This document shows, in pieces, positions 37,293 through 45,877 of a stretch of 64,000 nucleotides of DNA (the stretch's first letter is position 1; each line of letters opens with the position of its first letter). The DNA is from JAXMBN01 sp046349875 (GTDB lineage Bacteria; Planctomycetota; Planctomycetia; Pirellulales; Pirellulaceae), in assembly GCA_046349875.1 (NCBI GenBank), contig JAXMBN010000027.1, forward strand, positions 15,239-79,238. Direction: 5' to 3'. The notes under the pieces are model-generated. The model saw only the letters and a list, made by a program, of their open reading frames with translations, was not told the DNA's origin and did no database searches. The position numbers and the translations under genes were made by a program.

Positions 37293-40066
37293 AGAGACTC
37301 TCCACAGGCGGGACTCTGGCGATTGGGATTTGCTTTGGCATGGGCCCAGGCTTCCGCTTCTTGGACGAAAACAGGGCGACTGATGAGATATCCTTGAAGG
37401 ATGTCGCAGCCTGCATTTGCAAGAAATGTTTTTTGTTCCTCGGTTTCAACTCCCTCTGCAACGACTTTGAGGCCCAAACCATGCCCCAAAGAAATAATCG
37501 CATTGGAGATAGCGGCGAGGTTCTTGTCCGTCGTTACTTCGGAGACGAACGATCGATCAATCTTGAGCGTATCGATCTGGAAGTGTCGTAAGTAATTTAA
37601 AGACGAGTAGCCTGTCCCAAAGTCGTCGATGGCAATTCGAAATCCGAGCTTATGAAGTCTTCGGAAGGTTTCGATGGCATATTGAATATCCTCGATAACA
37701 GCATTCTCTGTGATCTCGAGTTCAATCCACGAAGGTTGCACATCATGCAGTTTGACCATGTGGTCAAGATGTTCGACGAAGTCTGGCGAGCGAAGTTGCT
37801 GAGGCGAAACATTTACAGCAATGGGGAGGAGTTGTATACCACGTTCGTACCAATCGCGAGCCGTTCGGATGGCCTTGGAGAGGACTTGATTTCCAAGTTG
37901 CAAAATCAGGCCCGATTCCTCTGCGATGGGAATGAACTCTGAGGGAGGAACAAGGGTTCCATCTTCTTTGCGCCAGCGAGCCAATGCCTCGACACCTGCA
38001 TTGGTATTGAGAAAGGCTTCCACTTTGGGCTGAAATGCGAGCGAGATACCGTCGTTCTGAAGGGCTCGTCGAAGTTCTAGTTGGAGTTGGTGCCGGTATT
38101 CCGTCTTGGCCTGCATTTCTTGAGAGAAGAAGCGAAATTGGTTCTTGCCAGCTGATTTGGCTGCGTACATGGCGATGTCCGCGTTGGACATCAAAGTCTG
38201 CGAGTCCGTACCATGATCGGGAAAGTTCGCAACACCGATGGAGACACCCGTTGTGATCTCTCGGTTGTCGACGACCAGCGGATGTTGAAATCGTTCGATC
38301 ACTTTCGCCAAGATATTTCGGACCCGATCGCAATCTCGGGAGCGGTACTCGAGAATCGCAGCAAATTCGTCTCCACCAAATCTTGCAACGATCGCTTGGT
38401 GTCCCAGTTTTTCACGGAGGAGTTTGCCTACCTCAATGAGAAGCCTGTCTCCAGTTCCGTGGCCTGACACATCATTGATGCTTTTGAAATCATCCAGGTC
38501 CATGAAGATGACCGCAAAATGCTTTTCGCTATGGCGATGATCACGAATCCACTGCTGAACTTGCTTAGAAAAATAGCGTCGATTGTGGAGCCCAGTCAAG
38601 TTGTCGTTGAGGGCTTGTTTGGCGAGCTGACGTTGCGATCGTTCCAGTTGCGTGACATCGGAGAATAACGCAATGATCTGCGTCTCTTTTTGGAAGAGGC
38701 TTGTTGAAACACTCAAGGAGAGCCAGAACCATCGCGATTTGCCATCTGAGGTTTTTGCGGATATCTTGCCAGCCCAATTGCGACCTTGCGCAACTTGCTG
38801 CAGCTTGGATTCGAGATTCTCAATTCCGAGATCCAGCGCCTTTCGAAGCTCGATTTCTACCGAACCGGAAATGTTGAGGAGTTCCAGCAAGCGAGGGTTG
38901 GCTTCAAGAATTCGACCCTCTAAAGAAAGTATCGCAACACCTTCGGCAATGTTCTTGAAAACACTTGCCAAAAGGCTCAAGCGATCTTCCCTTTGTCGTT
39001 GTTCCGTAACGTCGCGAGAGACTGCAATATAATAGGGCTTTTTAGATCGCTGATCGTGGAAAACGGCTTTGCGGACGGAGTAAATGTGATGTTTGCCATC
39101 CAGTTGCTTTTGAACTGTTTCTTCGACCGAGCCAGTTTCCGGTGCCGAAGGATTGTGCGGTCGAATGGAATAACCTAGTTCGGAAGCAAAGCTACCTAGC
39201 GTTTCATCGCGGGATTGCTGAACGGTTTCGCAAAAGGAGTCATTGGCTACGACGAATCGATCAGAATGATCTACGACACACAGTGGATCGGGAACGGCAT
39301 TGATGATGGAAAAGAGAAAATCACGATGGTGTCGGACGGCCTCTTCAAGTTCGTGTCGTGAAGTGATGTCGTTGACATTGACGAGTACGTGCGATGCGCC
39401 CTCCATCTCAAAGGGATTCATCCTGACTTCGCACCAAAGCGTTTCTTGGTGACGCTTGATGGCGATTTCAAGGCTCCCTGGATTCCCTTCAATGGCTTGT
39501 CGATGGAGTTCTTTGAGAAAGCTTTCTGCGATACTACCATCGACAAGATGGGCGGCAGAAAAAAAGGAGGGCCATTCTAGAAGGATCTCCTCGATGCGAA
39601 CGTTGAATAGTTGCAGTGTATTGGGGTTGGCTGAGACGCACTTGCCCTCACGTAAGATGAGTACGGCATCGTTGGTCTTTGCGTAGATGGTTTGCGCGAG
39701 CATTTCCTTTTCGGCCGCAGCTCGTACGGCTGCGGTTCTCGCGGAATCGAGCTCGACTTTAGTTGCTTCGAGTTCTTCGATGATCTCAGCCGACCGCACG
39801 ATGGCGTCTGCTTGAGCCCTCGCTAAGTTCTCATATTTTGCGTTTGACAGTCGCAACTCGGCGGAGGCTCGGTGAATCGCTTCCTGAAGTTGGCGAAATT
39901 GCGAAAGAAACTGCAACTGCTCTGAGGGGGATGTCAACGGTACCATCGCAGTGTCGACGGACGATTGAATCTGTGCGAGCAAGTATTCCAAATGCGCAGC
40001 GGTCAACTCGACGCCAGGATTTGGCGTTGCTGGGGAAGGAGCTCCTTGTTTGGATGAATCCAGCAT
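37289..40066 (-). CDS. PAS-PAS-PAS-GGDEF-EAL cyclic-di-GMP protein
   Basis: 925 aa, no membrane helix seen, so probably cytoplasmic. An N-terminal coiled-coil region (about 60-120) is followed by three PAS domains: TIYAKTNDAVLILREGKCVS (from about 125), SIINAVPDPLCVVDHSDRFV (from about 253) and VFKNIAEGVAILSLEGRILE (from about 372). The diguanylate cyclase domain starts DNLTGLHNRRYF (about 490) with active site RFGGDEF (about 565); no RxxD inhibitory site lies just before it. The EAL domain has VEALARW (about 690), ELEITENAVIED, IAIDDFGTGYSSLNYL, LKIDRSFV and VVAEGVETEEQ, so the phosphodiesterase residues look complete. Either activity may dominate. It is coupled to TusA by a 4-nt overlap. 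Confidence 0.93.
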   Translation of the reverse strand: MLDSSKQGAPSPATPNPGVELTAAHLEYLLAQIQSSVDTAMVPLTSPSEQLQFLSQFRQLQEAIHRASAELRLSNAKYENLARAQADAIVRSAEIIEELEATKVELDSARTAAVRAAAEKEMLAQTIYAKTNDAVLILREGKCVSANPNTLQLFNVRIEEILLEWPSFFSAAHLVDGSIAESFLKELHRQAIEGNPGSLEIAIKRHQETLWCEVRMNPFEMEGASHVLVNVNDITSRHELEEAVRHHRDFLFSIINAVPDPLCVVDHSDRFVVANDSFCETVQQSRDETLGSFASELGYSIRPHNPSAPETGSVEETVQKQLDGKHHIYSVRKAVFHDQRSKKPYYIAVSRDVTEQRQREDRLSLLASVFKNIAEGVAILSLEGRILEANPRLLELLNISGSVEIELRKALDLGIENLESKLQQVAQGRNWAGKISAKTSDGKSRWFWLSLSVSTSLFQKETQIIALFSDVTQLERSQRQLAKQALNDNLTGLHNRRYFSKQVQQWIRDHRHSEKHFAVIFMDLDDFKSINDVSGHGTGDRLLIEVGKLLREKLGHQAIVARFGGDEFAAILEYRSRDCDRVRNILAKVIERFQHPLVVDNREITTGVSIGVANFPDHGTDSQTLMSNADIAMYAAKSAGKNQFRFFSQEMQAKTEYRHQLQLELRRALQNDGISLAFQPKVEAFLNTNAGVEALARWRKEDGTLVPPSEFIPIAEESGLILQLGNQVLSKAIRTARDWYERGIQLLPIAVNVSPQQLRSPDFVEHLDHMVKLHDVQPSWIELEITENAVIEDIQYAIETFRRLHKLGFRIAIDDFGTGYSSLNYLRHFQIDTLKIDRSFVSEVTTDKNLAAISNAIISLGHGLGLKVVAEGVETEEQKTFLANAGCDILQGYLISRPVFVQEAEAWAHAKANPNRQSPACGESL

Positions 40067-40081
40067 GAGAGTTGTGAGGTG

Positions 40082-40543
40082 TTAGAAAACGAGCGTTGTG
40101 TTGGATTGCGTGGATGCGTCTACAAAGGTTGTCGCGCCACAGTACGTGAGGCCGGGATAAGCGATTAGCTCTTCGCGGGTGATCCCCATGAGTCTCATGG
40201 ACATTTCGCAGACGCTAATTTGGACTCCAAGTTCCCCTGCAGTTTGGAGCAGCCGTTCGAGGTCGGCGATATTTTTTCGCTTCATTTCACTTTGCAAAAG
40301 AAGCTTACCTAGTCCAAACATATGCAGTTGAGAGAGTTTGGTGGCGCGTAGACCACTGGGGAGCATCCATCCAAATGCTCGTTCCACCAGTGACTTCGAA
40401 CCAACTTGCTTGCGATTCTTCTTGAGAGCCGCTGTTGCCCAAAAAGAAAAGAACATGGAGACTTCCATGCCGCACGATGCAGCCGAAGTGGCTACCATGA
40501 ATGCGGCTAAAAGGCGATCCTGCGAGTTATCCATGACCAGCAT
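40082..40543 (-). CDS. DsrE/DrsE-like (DrsE_2) protein
   Basis: About 153 aa: DRLLAAFMVATSAASCGMEV-SMFFSFWATAALKK is the characteristic start of the DsrE/F/DrsH-like family. LHMFGLGKLLLQSEMKRKNI follows, then VQISVCEMSMRLMGITREEL (the conserved Cys near 114), then YCGATTFVDA. It ends 15 nt before the GGDEF-EAL gene on the same strand. The start is uncertain: the frame stays open upstream without a good start, so a short N-terminal extension or an indel near 40545 is possible. It probably handles sulfane sulfur with TusA and DsrE. Confidence 0.82.
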   Translation of the reverse strand: MLVMDNSQDRLLAAFMVATSAASCGMEVSMFFSFWATAALKKNRKQVGSKSLVERAFGWMLPSGLRATKLSQLHMFGLGKLLLQSEMKRKNIADLERLLQTAGELGVQISVCEMSMRLMGITREELIAYPGLTYCGATTFVDASTQSNTTLVF

Positions 40544-40892
40544 GTTGATCTTGTTCGTGTCCGCAGCTTCATGGAATGATCGGGAGTATCTATCGCTGGT
40601 GAATCGACGAATTGAGATCGGAATGTCCGTCGTCCGACGACAGCGGCGATAACGGGAACAGCCGAAACAGGCCGGAAAATGGACTGAGGTTCAAAAGGAC
40701 ATGCAATTCCTTTCGAGAGCCGCAAATGACATAACTGATAAAAGCTAGTACGCGTCCCGAAAGAAGGATCTCAGTCGATAGCCAGAATGGTGTGAAATAT
40801 CGATAAGAAAACGATTGTATCGTTTGTGTCGGCCAATTTAGTTGTAGGCCAACCCAGGGAGAGCGAAAAGGACTGCGGACGCGGATCGTTTC
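40544..40892. other. Region between fur and the DrsE-like gene
   Basis: 349 bases on the 5' side of the sulfur-relay operon. An open minus-strand frame continues the DrsE-like protein upstream (TSDRYSRSFHEAADTNKIN), but no start or domain is evident. The promoter for the sulfur-relay/GGDEF operon is expected here. Confidence 0.4.
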
Positions 40893-41306
40893 TTAGCGGC
40901 AGTCCTTGCAATGCCCTTGAGAAGGACGTTTTCGATGGTACCAAGCGTTCGCGAGGTTTTGAGTTCGACCTGTCCATCGTTCAAAACACTGCACACTTCA
41001 CAATCGACACAGAGCATATGAGGATGGCCATCTTTTTCGGATCGCACCAATTCAAATCGCCACACGTGGTCACCCAGGTCTAACTTGCGAGCCATATGTG
41101 CTTCGGCAAGATCGCTTAATGCACGAAACAGCGTCGATTTCTCAAAGCCCTTGGTTTCCCAACGCTTCGGTAACGTCCAAGTGCGTAATCGGGCTGCTCG
41201 CCTCAACCAAAAAGCCCAGCACAGCTACCCGAGCTGGGGTCGCCCGCAGATCCTGCTTCCGTAAGAGGTTCTTCAATTCGTCGATGGTAAGTTTGGATGG
41301 GCTCAT
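40893..41306 (-). pseudogene. Fur-family metalloregulator, frameshifted
   Basis: From ATG 41306: MSPSKLTIDELKNLLRKQDL, RATPARVAVLGFLVEASSPI and THLDVTEALG; after an indel near 41150 the protein continues EKSTLFRALSDLAEAHMARK, RFELVRSEKDGHPHMLCVDC (first CxxC zinc pair CVDCEVC). A second indel near 40915 restores the expected C-terminus LLKGHCKDCR (second CxxC). Winged helix and both zinc cysteine pairs of Fur/Zur/PerR proteins are thus complete in about 137 aa. Whether it senses Fe, Zn or peroxide cannot be told. It lies 28 nt downstream of the ArsR gene, same strand. Confidence 0.82.
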
Positions 41307-41334
41307 CGTCCGATCAAGCTGTTGGTTTGGGGAT

Positions 41335-41691
41335 TTAATTGGCTGTTTGAGGCGATCGTTTTTCTGCATGCGCCAAGCCGTTTCGAATGAGTTGGACTAA
41401 CTTGCGATCCGTCAACCGATAGTAAACGTGCTTGCCCTCGCGGCGAGTCTGGACGAGTTGTTCCGATCGCAAGAGTTTCAATCGCTGCGATATCGCAGGC
41501 AAATTATCTTGCAATGCTTCGGTAAGTTCCGAAACACACATCTCTCGATGGCATAACAAAGATAATAGACGCAAACGGTTCAGATCTCCCAAAACTCGAA
41601 AAAGGGCGGCAGTTCGCTCGCACGTCTGTAAAGACGCTTGCTTCCCAGCCTTTTCGGGAGACTCGGAACAGTATTCCGTGTTGTCAACCAT
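41335..41691 (-). CDS. ArsR/SmtB-family repressor
   Basis: 118 aa winged-helix protein: TAALFRVLGDLNRLRLLSLL, CHREMCVSELTEALQDNLPA, ISQRLKLLRSEQLVQTRREG, KHVYYRLTDRKLVQLIRNGL. Cysteines lie in the N-terminal arm (YCSES, TCERT) and in CHREMC, positions where ArsR proteins bind metals or react with thiols; the alpha5 site is partial (D, then K, H, E). ATG 41691 has GAGG 7-10 nt upstream and is preferred over TTG 41724. An 8-bp inverted repeat just upstream is a likely autoregulatory operator. It is followed by fur and then the sulfur-relay operon. Confidence 0.88.
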   Translation of the reverse strand: MVDNTEYCSESPEKAGKQASLQTCERTAALFRVLGDLNRLRLLSLLCHREMCVSELTEALQDNLPAISQRLKLLRSEQLVQTRREGKHVYYRLTDRKLVQLIRNGLAHAEKRSPQTAN

Positions 41692-41713
41692 GAACGCCTC
41701 GATCGGACCAAAA

Positions 41714-41735
41714 CATTCAATCAATCTATTGAATG
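41714..41735. promoter_or_regulatory. Inverted repeat, probable ArsR operator
   Basis: CATTCAAT (41714-41721) and ATTGAATG (41728-41735) form a perfect 8-bp inverted repeat with a 6-nt spacer, centred about 33 nt upstream of the arsR ATG. The shape and sequence resemble ArsR/SmtB/CadC operators. Autoregulation is inferred. Confidence 0.6.
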
Positions 41736-41809
41736 ATGAACCACCGTTCTGATTTCGTCAAGAGTCAAAGTACTGCGAGACAATCGCAACATGTACGGAG
41801 CACAAACTT

Positions 41810-42727
41810 TTAAAGGTGCTGATCGAACCAAAGGGCGAAGCTTCGGATGTCCCATACCATGGTTGGCCATCCGTGCCCACCTCCGCGATGGACTACCAGT
41901 TCGACAAGTCGATCAAGCTGCTGGGCTCGATCACGAAATCGCTCGGATTGTTCGAGAGGGACCAGCGTATCTGCATCGCCATGGTAGATGAGCGTTGGAG
42001 GTAATCGATCGTGAACGAAGTGTAGTGGAGAACACTCGCGTGCGATGCCAGGCCACTTGTCTTTGTCCTGCCCATCGGGACCAAAGGAATGGACAAAACT
42101 CTTTGGCGGTCCTCCATCACGAAGGTTCTCCGTTGAATCTCCGAGGTCGACGAGATCGGTCACCGGGTAGAATATCGCAACAGCCTGCACTTGGCTGCTG
42201 AAGCGTTCCAATGGATCGTCGGCATTGGGATCGCCTGCGTCTCCGCGAGTCGCAAGCATCAAACTTAAGTGTCCTCCTGCGCTGCCACCTGTGACACCGA
42301 TCCTATCCGGATCGATTTTGTATTCGTCTGCATGTTGGCGAATAAAGCGTATGCCACGTTTCATGTCCTCAATGATCTCTTGAACGCTCGATTGAGGTTG
42401 CGAAACATGGCACACGGCAAATACGGTATAGCCATGGCGAAGAATGGGAGCCATCATCCAAGTGGGAAATTCTCCGGGTCCCTTCGATTTCCAACCGCCA
42501 CTCACCATCAATGCGATGGCTTTGCCATTGGGATGAGTCGGGCGAATGATGTCCATCGTTAGATCGTGTTCGCCTCGTTTTCCGTATACGATACCATCCG
42601 TGCGATCATGACCTGGATGGAGGTACCACCAACCCCAAACGCCAACGGCCAAAAGGGCAAAGAAGACAAACATCGATCCCCAAAAGAGTCGATAGAGCCA
42701 ACGTTTTACTCGCGTGGAAATCGCCAT
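41810..42727 (-). CDS. Membrane-anchored alpha/beta hydrolase (esterase-like)
   Basis: 305 aa with an N-terminal signal anchor (WLYRLFWGSMFVFFALLAVG, about 10-29). Hydrolase domain: oxyanion MVSGGWKSKG, nucleophile DRIGVTGGSAGGHLSLMLAT (Ser near 145, GGSAGG form of the BD-FAE/carboxylesterase group), acid LIYHGDADTLVPLEQSERF (Asp near 250) and His in RGGGHGWPTM (near 283). It probably acts in the periplasm on an acyl or carbohydrate ester. It lies 73 nt downstream of the ceramidase-like gene on the same strand, probably the same transcript. Confidence 0.87.
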   Translation of the reverse strand: MAISTRVKRWLYRLFWGSMFVFFALLAVGVWGWWYLHPGHDRTDGIVYGKRGEHDLTMDIIRPTHPNGKAIALMVSGGWKSKGPGEFPTWMMAPILRHGYTVFAVCHVSQPQSSVQEIIEDMKRGIRFIRQHADEYKIDPDRIGVTGGSAGGHLSLMLATRGDAGDPNADDPLERFSSQVQAVAIFYPVTDLVDLGDSTENLRDGGPPKSFVHSFGPDGQDKDKWPGIARECSPLHFVHDRLPPTLIYHGDADTLVPLEQSERFRDRAQQLDRLVELVVHRGGGHGWPTMVWDIRSFALWFDQHL

Positions 42728-42800
42728 TCTTAAATCCGTCCTAAGATTGAACCCAATCTATTGAGCTCTTTAGACAACTCTGCATCGAGGAAAGTATTCA

Positions 42801-44321
42801 TTATTGGAGACTTTGAATGAGTTGGCGAGCTGCCTCTTCAAATAGGCGTTGCCACTCGGGAGCCACCATGCAATCGCAGTCTTCCTGAGCGAAGCCTTTG
42901 TTCTGACGCTGCTCAAGTGTAGGCAAATAATGGATATAACCGTTGGTATATCCCGCAACAAATGTTCCAGCAGGGGATCGTCGTTTGATGTTGATCCCGA
43001 TTTCGCTCGTCAGTTCACCCGGAAAAGTGATCAATCGAAAAGATCCAATTCGTAGGCCTCCGAGTTCGCAATCGAGGTTTGCATGCAACGCTTGCTCAGC
43101 TTTGGCTTGATGCATCTTGAGTAAGGCGAGGTTTGTATTGAGTCGCGTAATCTGTTCCATGCTTTGAAGATTGGCTAGGTAGGCTTCGATCTGTCCTTTG
43201 TTTTCAGCATCCTGCATGGCAATGCTCGGATCGTTTTGCTGCTTTGCATGGAGGTAGGCTTGAGCGTTCTGCGTCGGGTATTCGGGATCGAAACGCTGTT
43301 GTATGAGCAACGGCAAGAATTGTTTGAATTGAATGTTGGTTGGTTTTAGCGACTCGACGAGCCGACTCCTTTGTGATTCCAGAGATTCGATACGGCTTTG
43401 GAAATCGGCTGCTCGAGGAAGACTCAACCAACGACGCCGCACAACTAGCGAAGACTCTTTTGTTTCGATTTTTGCAAGAGCATTGAGAATCGTCGAACCT
43501 AGGAGATGTCCTAGCGGCTCGGCATCCGGTAGGCGATCAGAGTTTTTATAATGCACGGGATTGATATCGCCTCCACATCCTTGAATGAAAAAGGCCATCG
43601 CATTTTCTCGAGCAAGGGCCGTTTCGATCAGGTTCGATGCAACGCCCGTCAAATCGGCTGATGAGCCTTTACTTGGTGGGTTCATGATGGGGTGGCAAGC
43701 AAAGTTGTAGATCACGGCAAGGGTTGAATGATCCTTTCTTGCAAGTTTGACGATACCTACCTGCGGATCGATTGGTCCCACCGATGCGATTTGTTCATCC
43801 CATGCCATGGGATAGGCACGACGCATATCAACTTGAGTTCCATCCTTGAGCCATACTCGACGATTCTCACTGATCCGCGACTCCTCGGTGGAGACGACGC
43901 CTGCGGTTACGGGTTCCATCTGTTTGAAAGCTGTTCGCACCGTTGCAATAACCGACTCTTCCGAATCCGGATTGACTTGCCCGTGGCAATGACTAGCGTT
44001 GACAAACACATTGCTGGCAGGGATCCCTGGATCTCGAGCAAGTTCCGTACGAATCGTTTCGAGAAAGGTGTTGCGAATCGAACCGATACCTCCGATGGCG
44101 ACGGCGTCGATCGTAATAATCGCTGCAAGGGTTTGGTCTTGTTTGAGCACCAGGGCTTTCGCAAAACAGGGATCGTGGACTCGTGTTGCTTGCGGGTGCG
44201 TGATGTCAATCTTGGCAGTGCCTGCCCACAATCCATCTGCGGCCTGAAGAGCGTCTACTTTTCCAACGTTAGTGAGGGAAAGAATCAAGGCAAGGATTAC
44301 AATGAAAGGTAGGTTATTCAT
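42801..44321 (-). CDS. Exported neutral/alkaline ceramidase N-terminal-like protein
   Basis: 506 aa with signal peptide MNNLPFIVILALILSLTNVG. Domain features of neutral/alkaline non-lysosomal ceramidases: GLWAGTAKIDITHPQ at the start, ALVLKQDQTLAAIITIDAVA, NVFVNASHCHGQVNPDSEES (His pair near 108-110), VIYNFACHPIMNPPSKGSSA (near 208), MAFFIQGCGGDINPVHYKN (near 247) and a late LGGLRIGSFRLITFPGELTS (near 420) with FVAGYTNGYIHYLP. The His motifs that bind zinc are present. Planctomycetes encode many such paralogues; ceramide is not necessarily the substrate. Confidence 0.9.
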   Translation of the reverse strand: MNNLPFIVILALILSLTNVGKVDALQAADGLWAGTAKIDITHPQATRVHDPCFAKALVLKQDQTLAAIITIDAVAIGGIGSIRNTFLETIRTELARDPGIPASNVFVNASHCHGQVNPDSEESVIATVRTAFKQMEPVTAGVVSTEESRISENRRVWLKDGTQVDMRRAYPMAWDEQIASVGPIDPQVGIVKLARKDHSTLAVIYNFACHPIMNPPSKGSSADLTGVASNLIETALARENAMAFFIQGCGGDINPVHYKNSDRLPDAEPLGHLLGSTILNALAKIETKESSLVVRRRWLSLPRAADFQSRIESLESQRSRLVESLKPTNIQFKQFLPLLIQQRFDPEYPTQNAQAYLHAKQQNDPSIAMQDAENKGQIEAYLANLQSMEQITRLNTNLALLKMHQAKAEQALHANLDCELGGLRIGSFRLITFPGELTSEIGINIKRRSPAGTFVAGYTNGYIHYLPTLEQRQNKGFAQEDCDCMVAPEWQRLFEEAARQLIQSLQ

Positions 44322-44933
44322 TCCTGAGATTGTAACAAAAGCTATATGCAGAATTTGGTTGTCAGCATCCCGATTCTAAATTTTCCATTCTGCCAAGTGC
44401 GCGTCTCAGTGGTGTACGATTTCCTTGAAAGGACCGAGATGTTTAGGATACGAGCCGGCAAGTTCGTGAGAAAGCATGCCTAGGAGTCGCGGATGCACGC
44501 CCTGAGCCAAAGGAAAAGTGCTGCCGGCATAAGTTGAGTGTCATTTGCCTCTTTGACTTTGAACGGATTGAACCGATGTCGAAGGGCTAATGATCCCCGC
44601 CAACAACAATCCTATGCTGTGAGTCCTTGCCGAAGTGATCCGCACTATTGGACGCTCAACATGATCGCTTTCGTCAGATGCCCTCGCGAATATTAGAGCC
44701 CCTGGGATTGGACAAGTACGTCGACTAACGCGTTGGTTTCAATCGAATGCCAAGCGATGGTACTGTGATGAACCTTCTTGCGCCGAATTATTGACAGAAA
44801 GCTTCGATTCCCATGGTGTAAGTGATTCCAGCAATTCATAGAATACGTTTTCCTTGCGGATAACTTCGTATTAACCTCCATGCAATCGGCGAAGGATTCT
44901 GGTAGTGACCTGTACGTTCTTTTGAGATTGCGG
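44322..44933. other. Non-coding region between divergent transcripts
   Basis: 612 bases separating the ceramidase-like gene (minus) and small membrane-protein genes (plus). Short ORFs here lack signatures. Nothing else recognised. Confidence 0.4.
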
Positions 44934-45269
44934 ATGACCAGAATGAATCGACCCCAAGCGAATCAAATTAGTATGCTGGCACTTTTCAGCATCCTCACCA
45001 TTTGCTGCTTTCTATTTGATTACGTGAAATTTGTTGGTTGGAATAGTCTGCTGTATTCTTTGGGCCCACCTTGCCTCATTGCCATACTGTTGCGCAGCAT
45101 TTTCTGTTGGTGTGCTATGTATCTTGATCACTCGGACGTGGTTACTCGTGTCTCGAACGAGGATCAAGCAGAACTCATACGCCTCTTGATAGCATTGATC
45201 ATAGGATTGGCGATTTGGATTCCAGCAATGATTGCTTTTCCGTACTACGATGAAGTTCCATTGAAATGA
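44934..45269 (+). CDS. Small integral membrane protein, unknown
   Basis: 111 aa with three predicted helices: ISMLALFSILTICCFLFDYV, YSLGPPCLIAILLRSIFCWC and LIRLLIALIIGLAIWIPAMI. A short loop DHSDVVTRVSNEDQAELI lies between helices two and three. No family recognised. The start is uncertain (ATG 44934 or 44943; no strong ribosome site). Another membrane protein follows 30 nt later. Confidence 0.6.
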   Translation: MTRMNRPQANQISMLALFSILTICCFLFDYVKFVGWNSLLYSLGPPCLIAILLRSIFCWCAMYLDHSDVVTRVSNEDQAELIRLLIALIIGLAIWIPAMIAFPYYDEVPLK

Positions 45270-45299
45270 AGAGATGTTAAAGTCGCTAGGAACTCATGT

Positions 45300-45757
45300 G
45301 TGTCTTTAAACGCGAAGCGAATTTTTGCGGCCATGATTTCAGGTATGGGATTTTGCCTCATCTATCCTCTTAGTTATCAGTGGTTGGTTCAGTTCTTGAT
45401 GACGTACGCAGTGCCTCCGTTGTCGACCGACACTTTCGATGACGCTAGGCCGATTGGGGCAGGTCTTATTTCGGTGATGGTAGGGATTGGCTTGTTTGGC
45501 TTGGTTGTTGGGGCTTCATTTGCGTGGATACCGAAGATCGGTTTTCGCTCCTGGATGAAGATTTTTGAGCTTTGCACTTTCTCGTTTTACTCCCGATGAT
45601 CGTCGCGGTCCCGATCCAAGATTGGCCCAATGTTGCCGGCATCGTCCTTTCAGGTGTTACCCATGTCCTCGTGTTCGCAATGCTTTGTATTTGGAGCGTA
45701 AGTGTTATCTCGGCAGCGTTATTTGCTTGGATCGCAAACCGAAAGCGTAAAGACTAG
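45300..45757 (+). pseudogene. Integral membrane protein, one frameshift
   Basis: The first frame (GTG 45300) gives helices IFAAMISGMGFCLIYPLSYQ and GAGLISVMVGIGLFGLVVGA, then SFAWIPKIGFRSWMKIFEL. An indel near 45575 moves it into the next frame: FLVLLPMIVAVPIQDWPNVA, LSGVTHVLVFAMLCIWSVSV, SAALFAWIANRKRKD. Together about 152 aa with four or five helices. Not recognised. It is adjacent to another small membrane protein in the same direction, so possibly a two-gene unit. Confidence 0.55.
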
Positions 45758-45877
45758 AATGGAAAAGGATGTAGAGTGAGTTCTCGATAGACGAGTGGAT
45801 GGTTCGGCAGATTCAAATCACTTCTAATCCGCGCCGAATCTGTTTCTTTCTTGACGCGACGATCGCGGTGGTCAACG

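Noticed and set aside
43728..44312. 194-aa plus-strand ORF opposite the ceramidase-like gene
   Set aside because: Antisense shadow; the minus-strand gene has a signal peptide and conserved His motifs.
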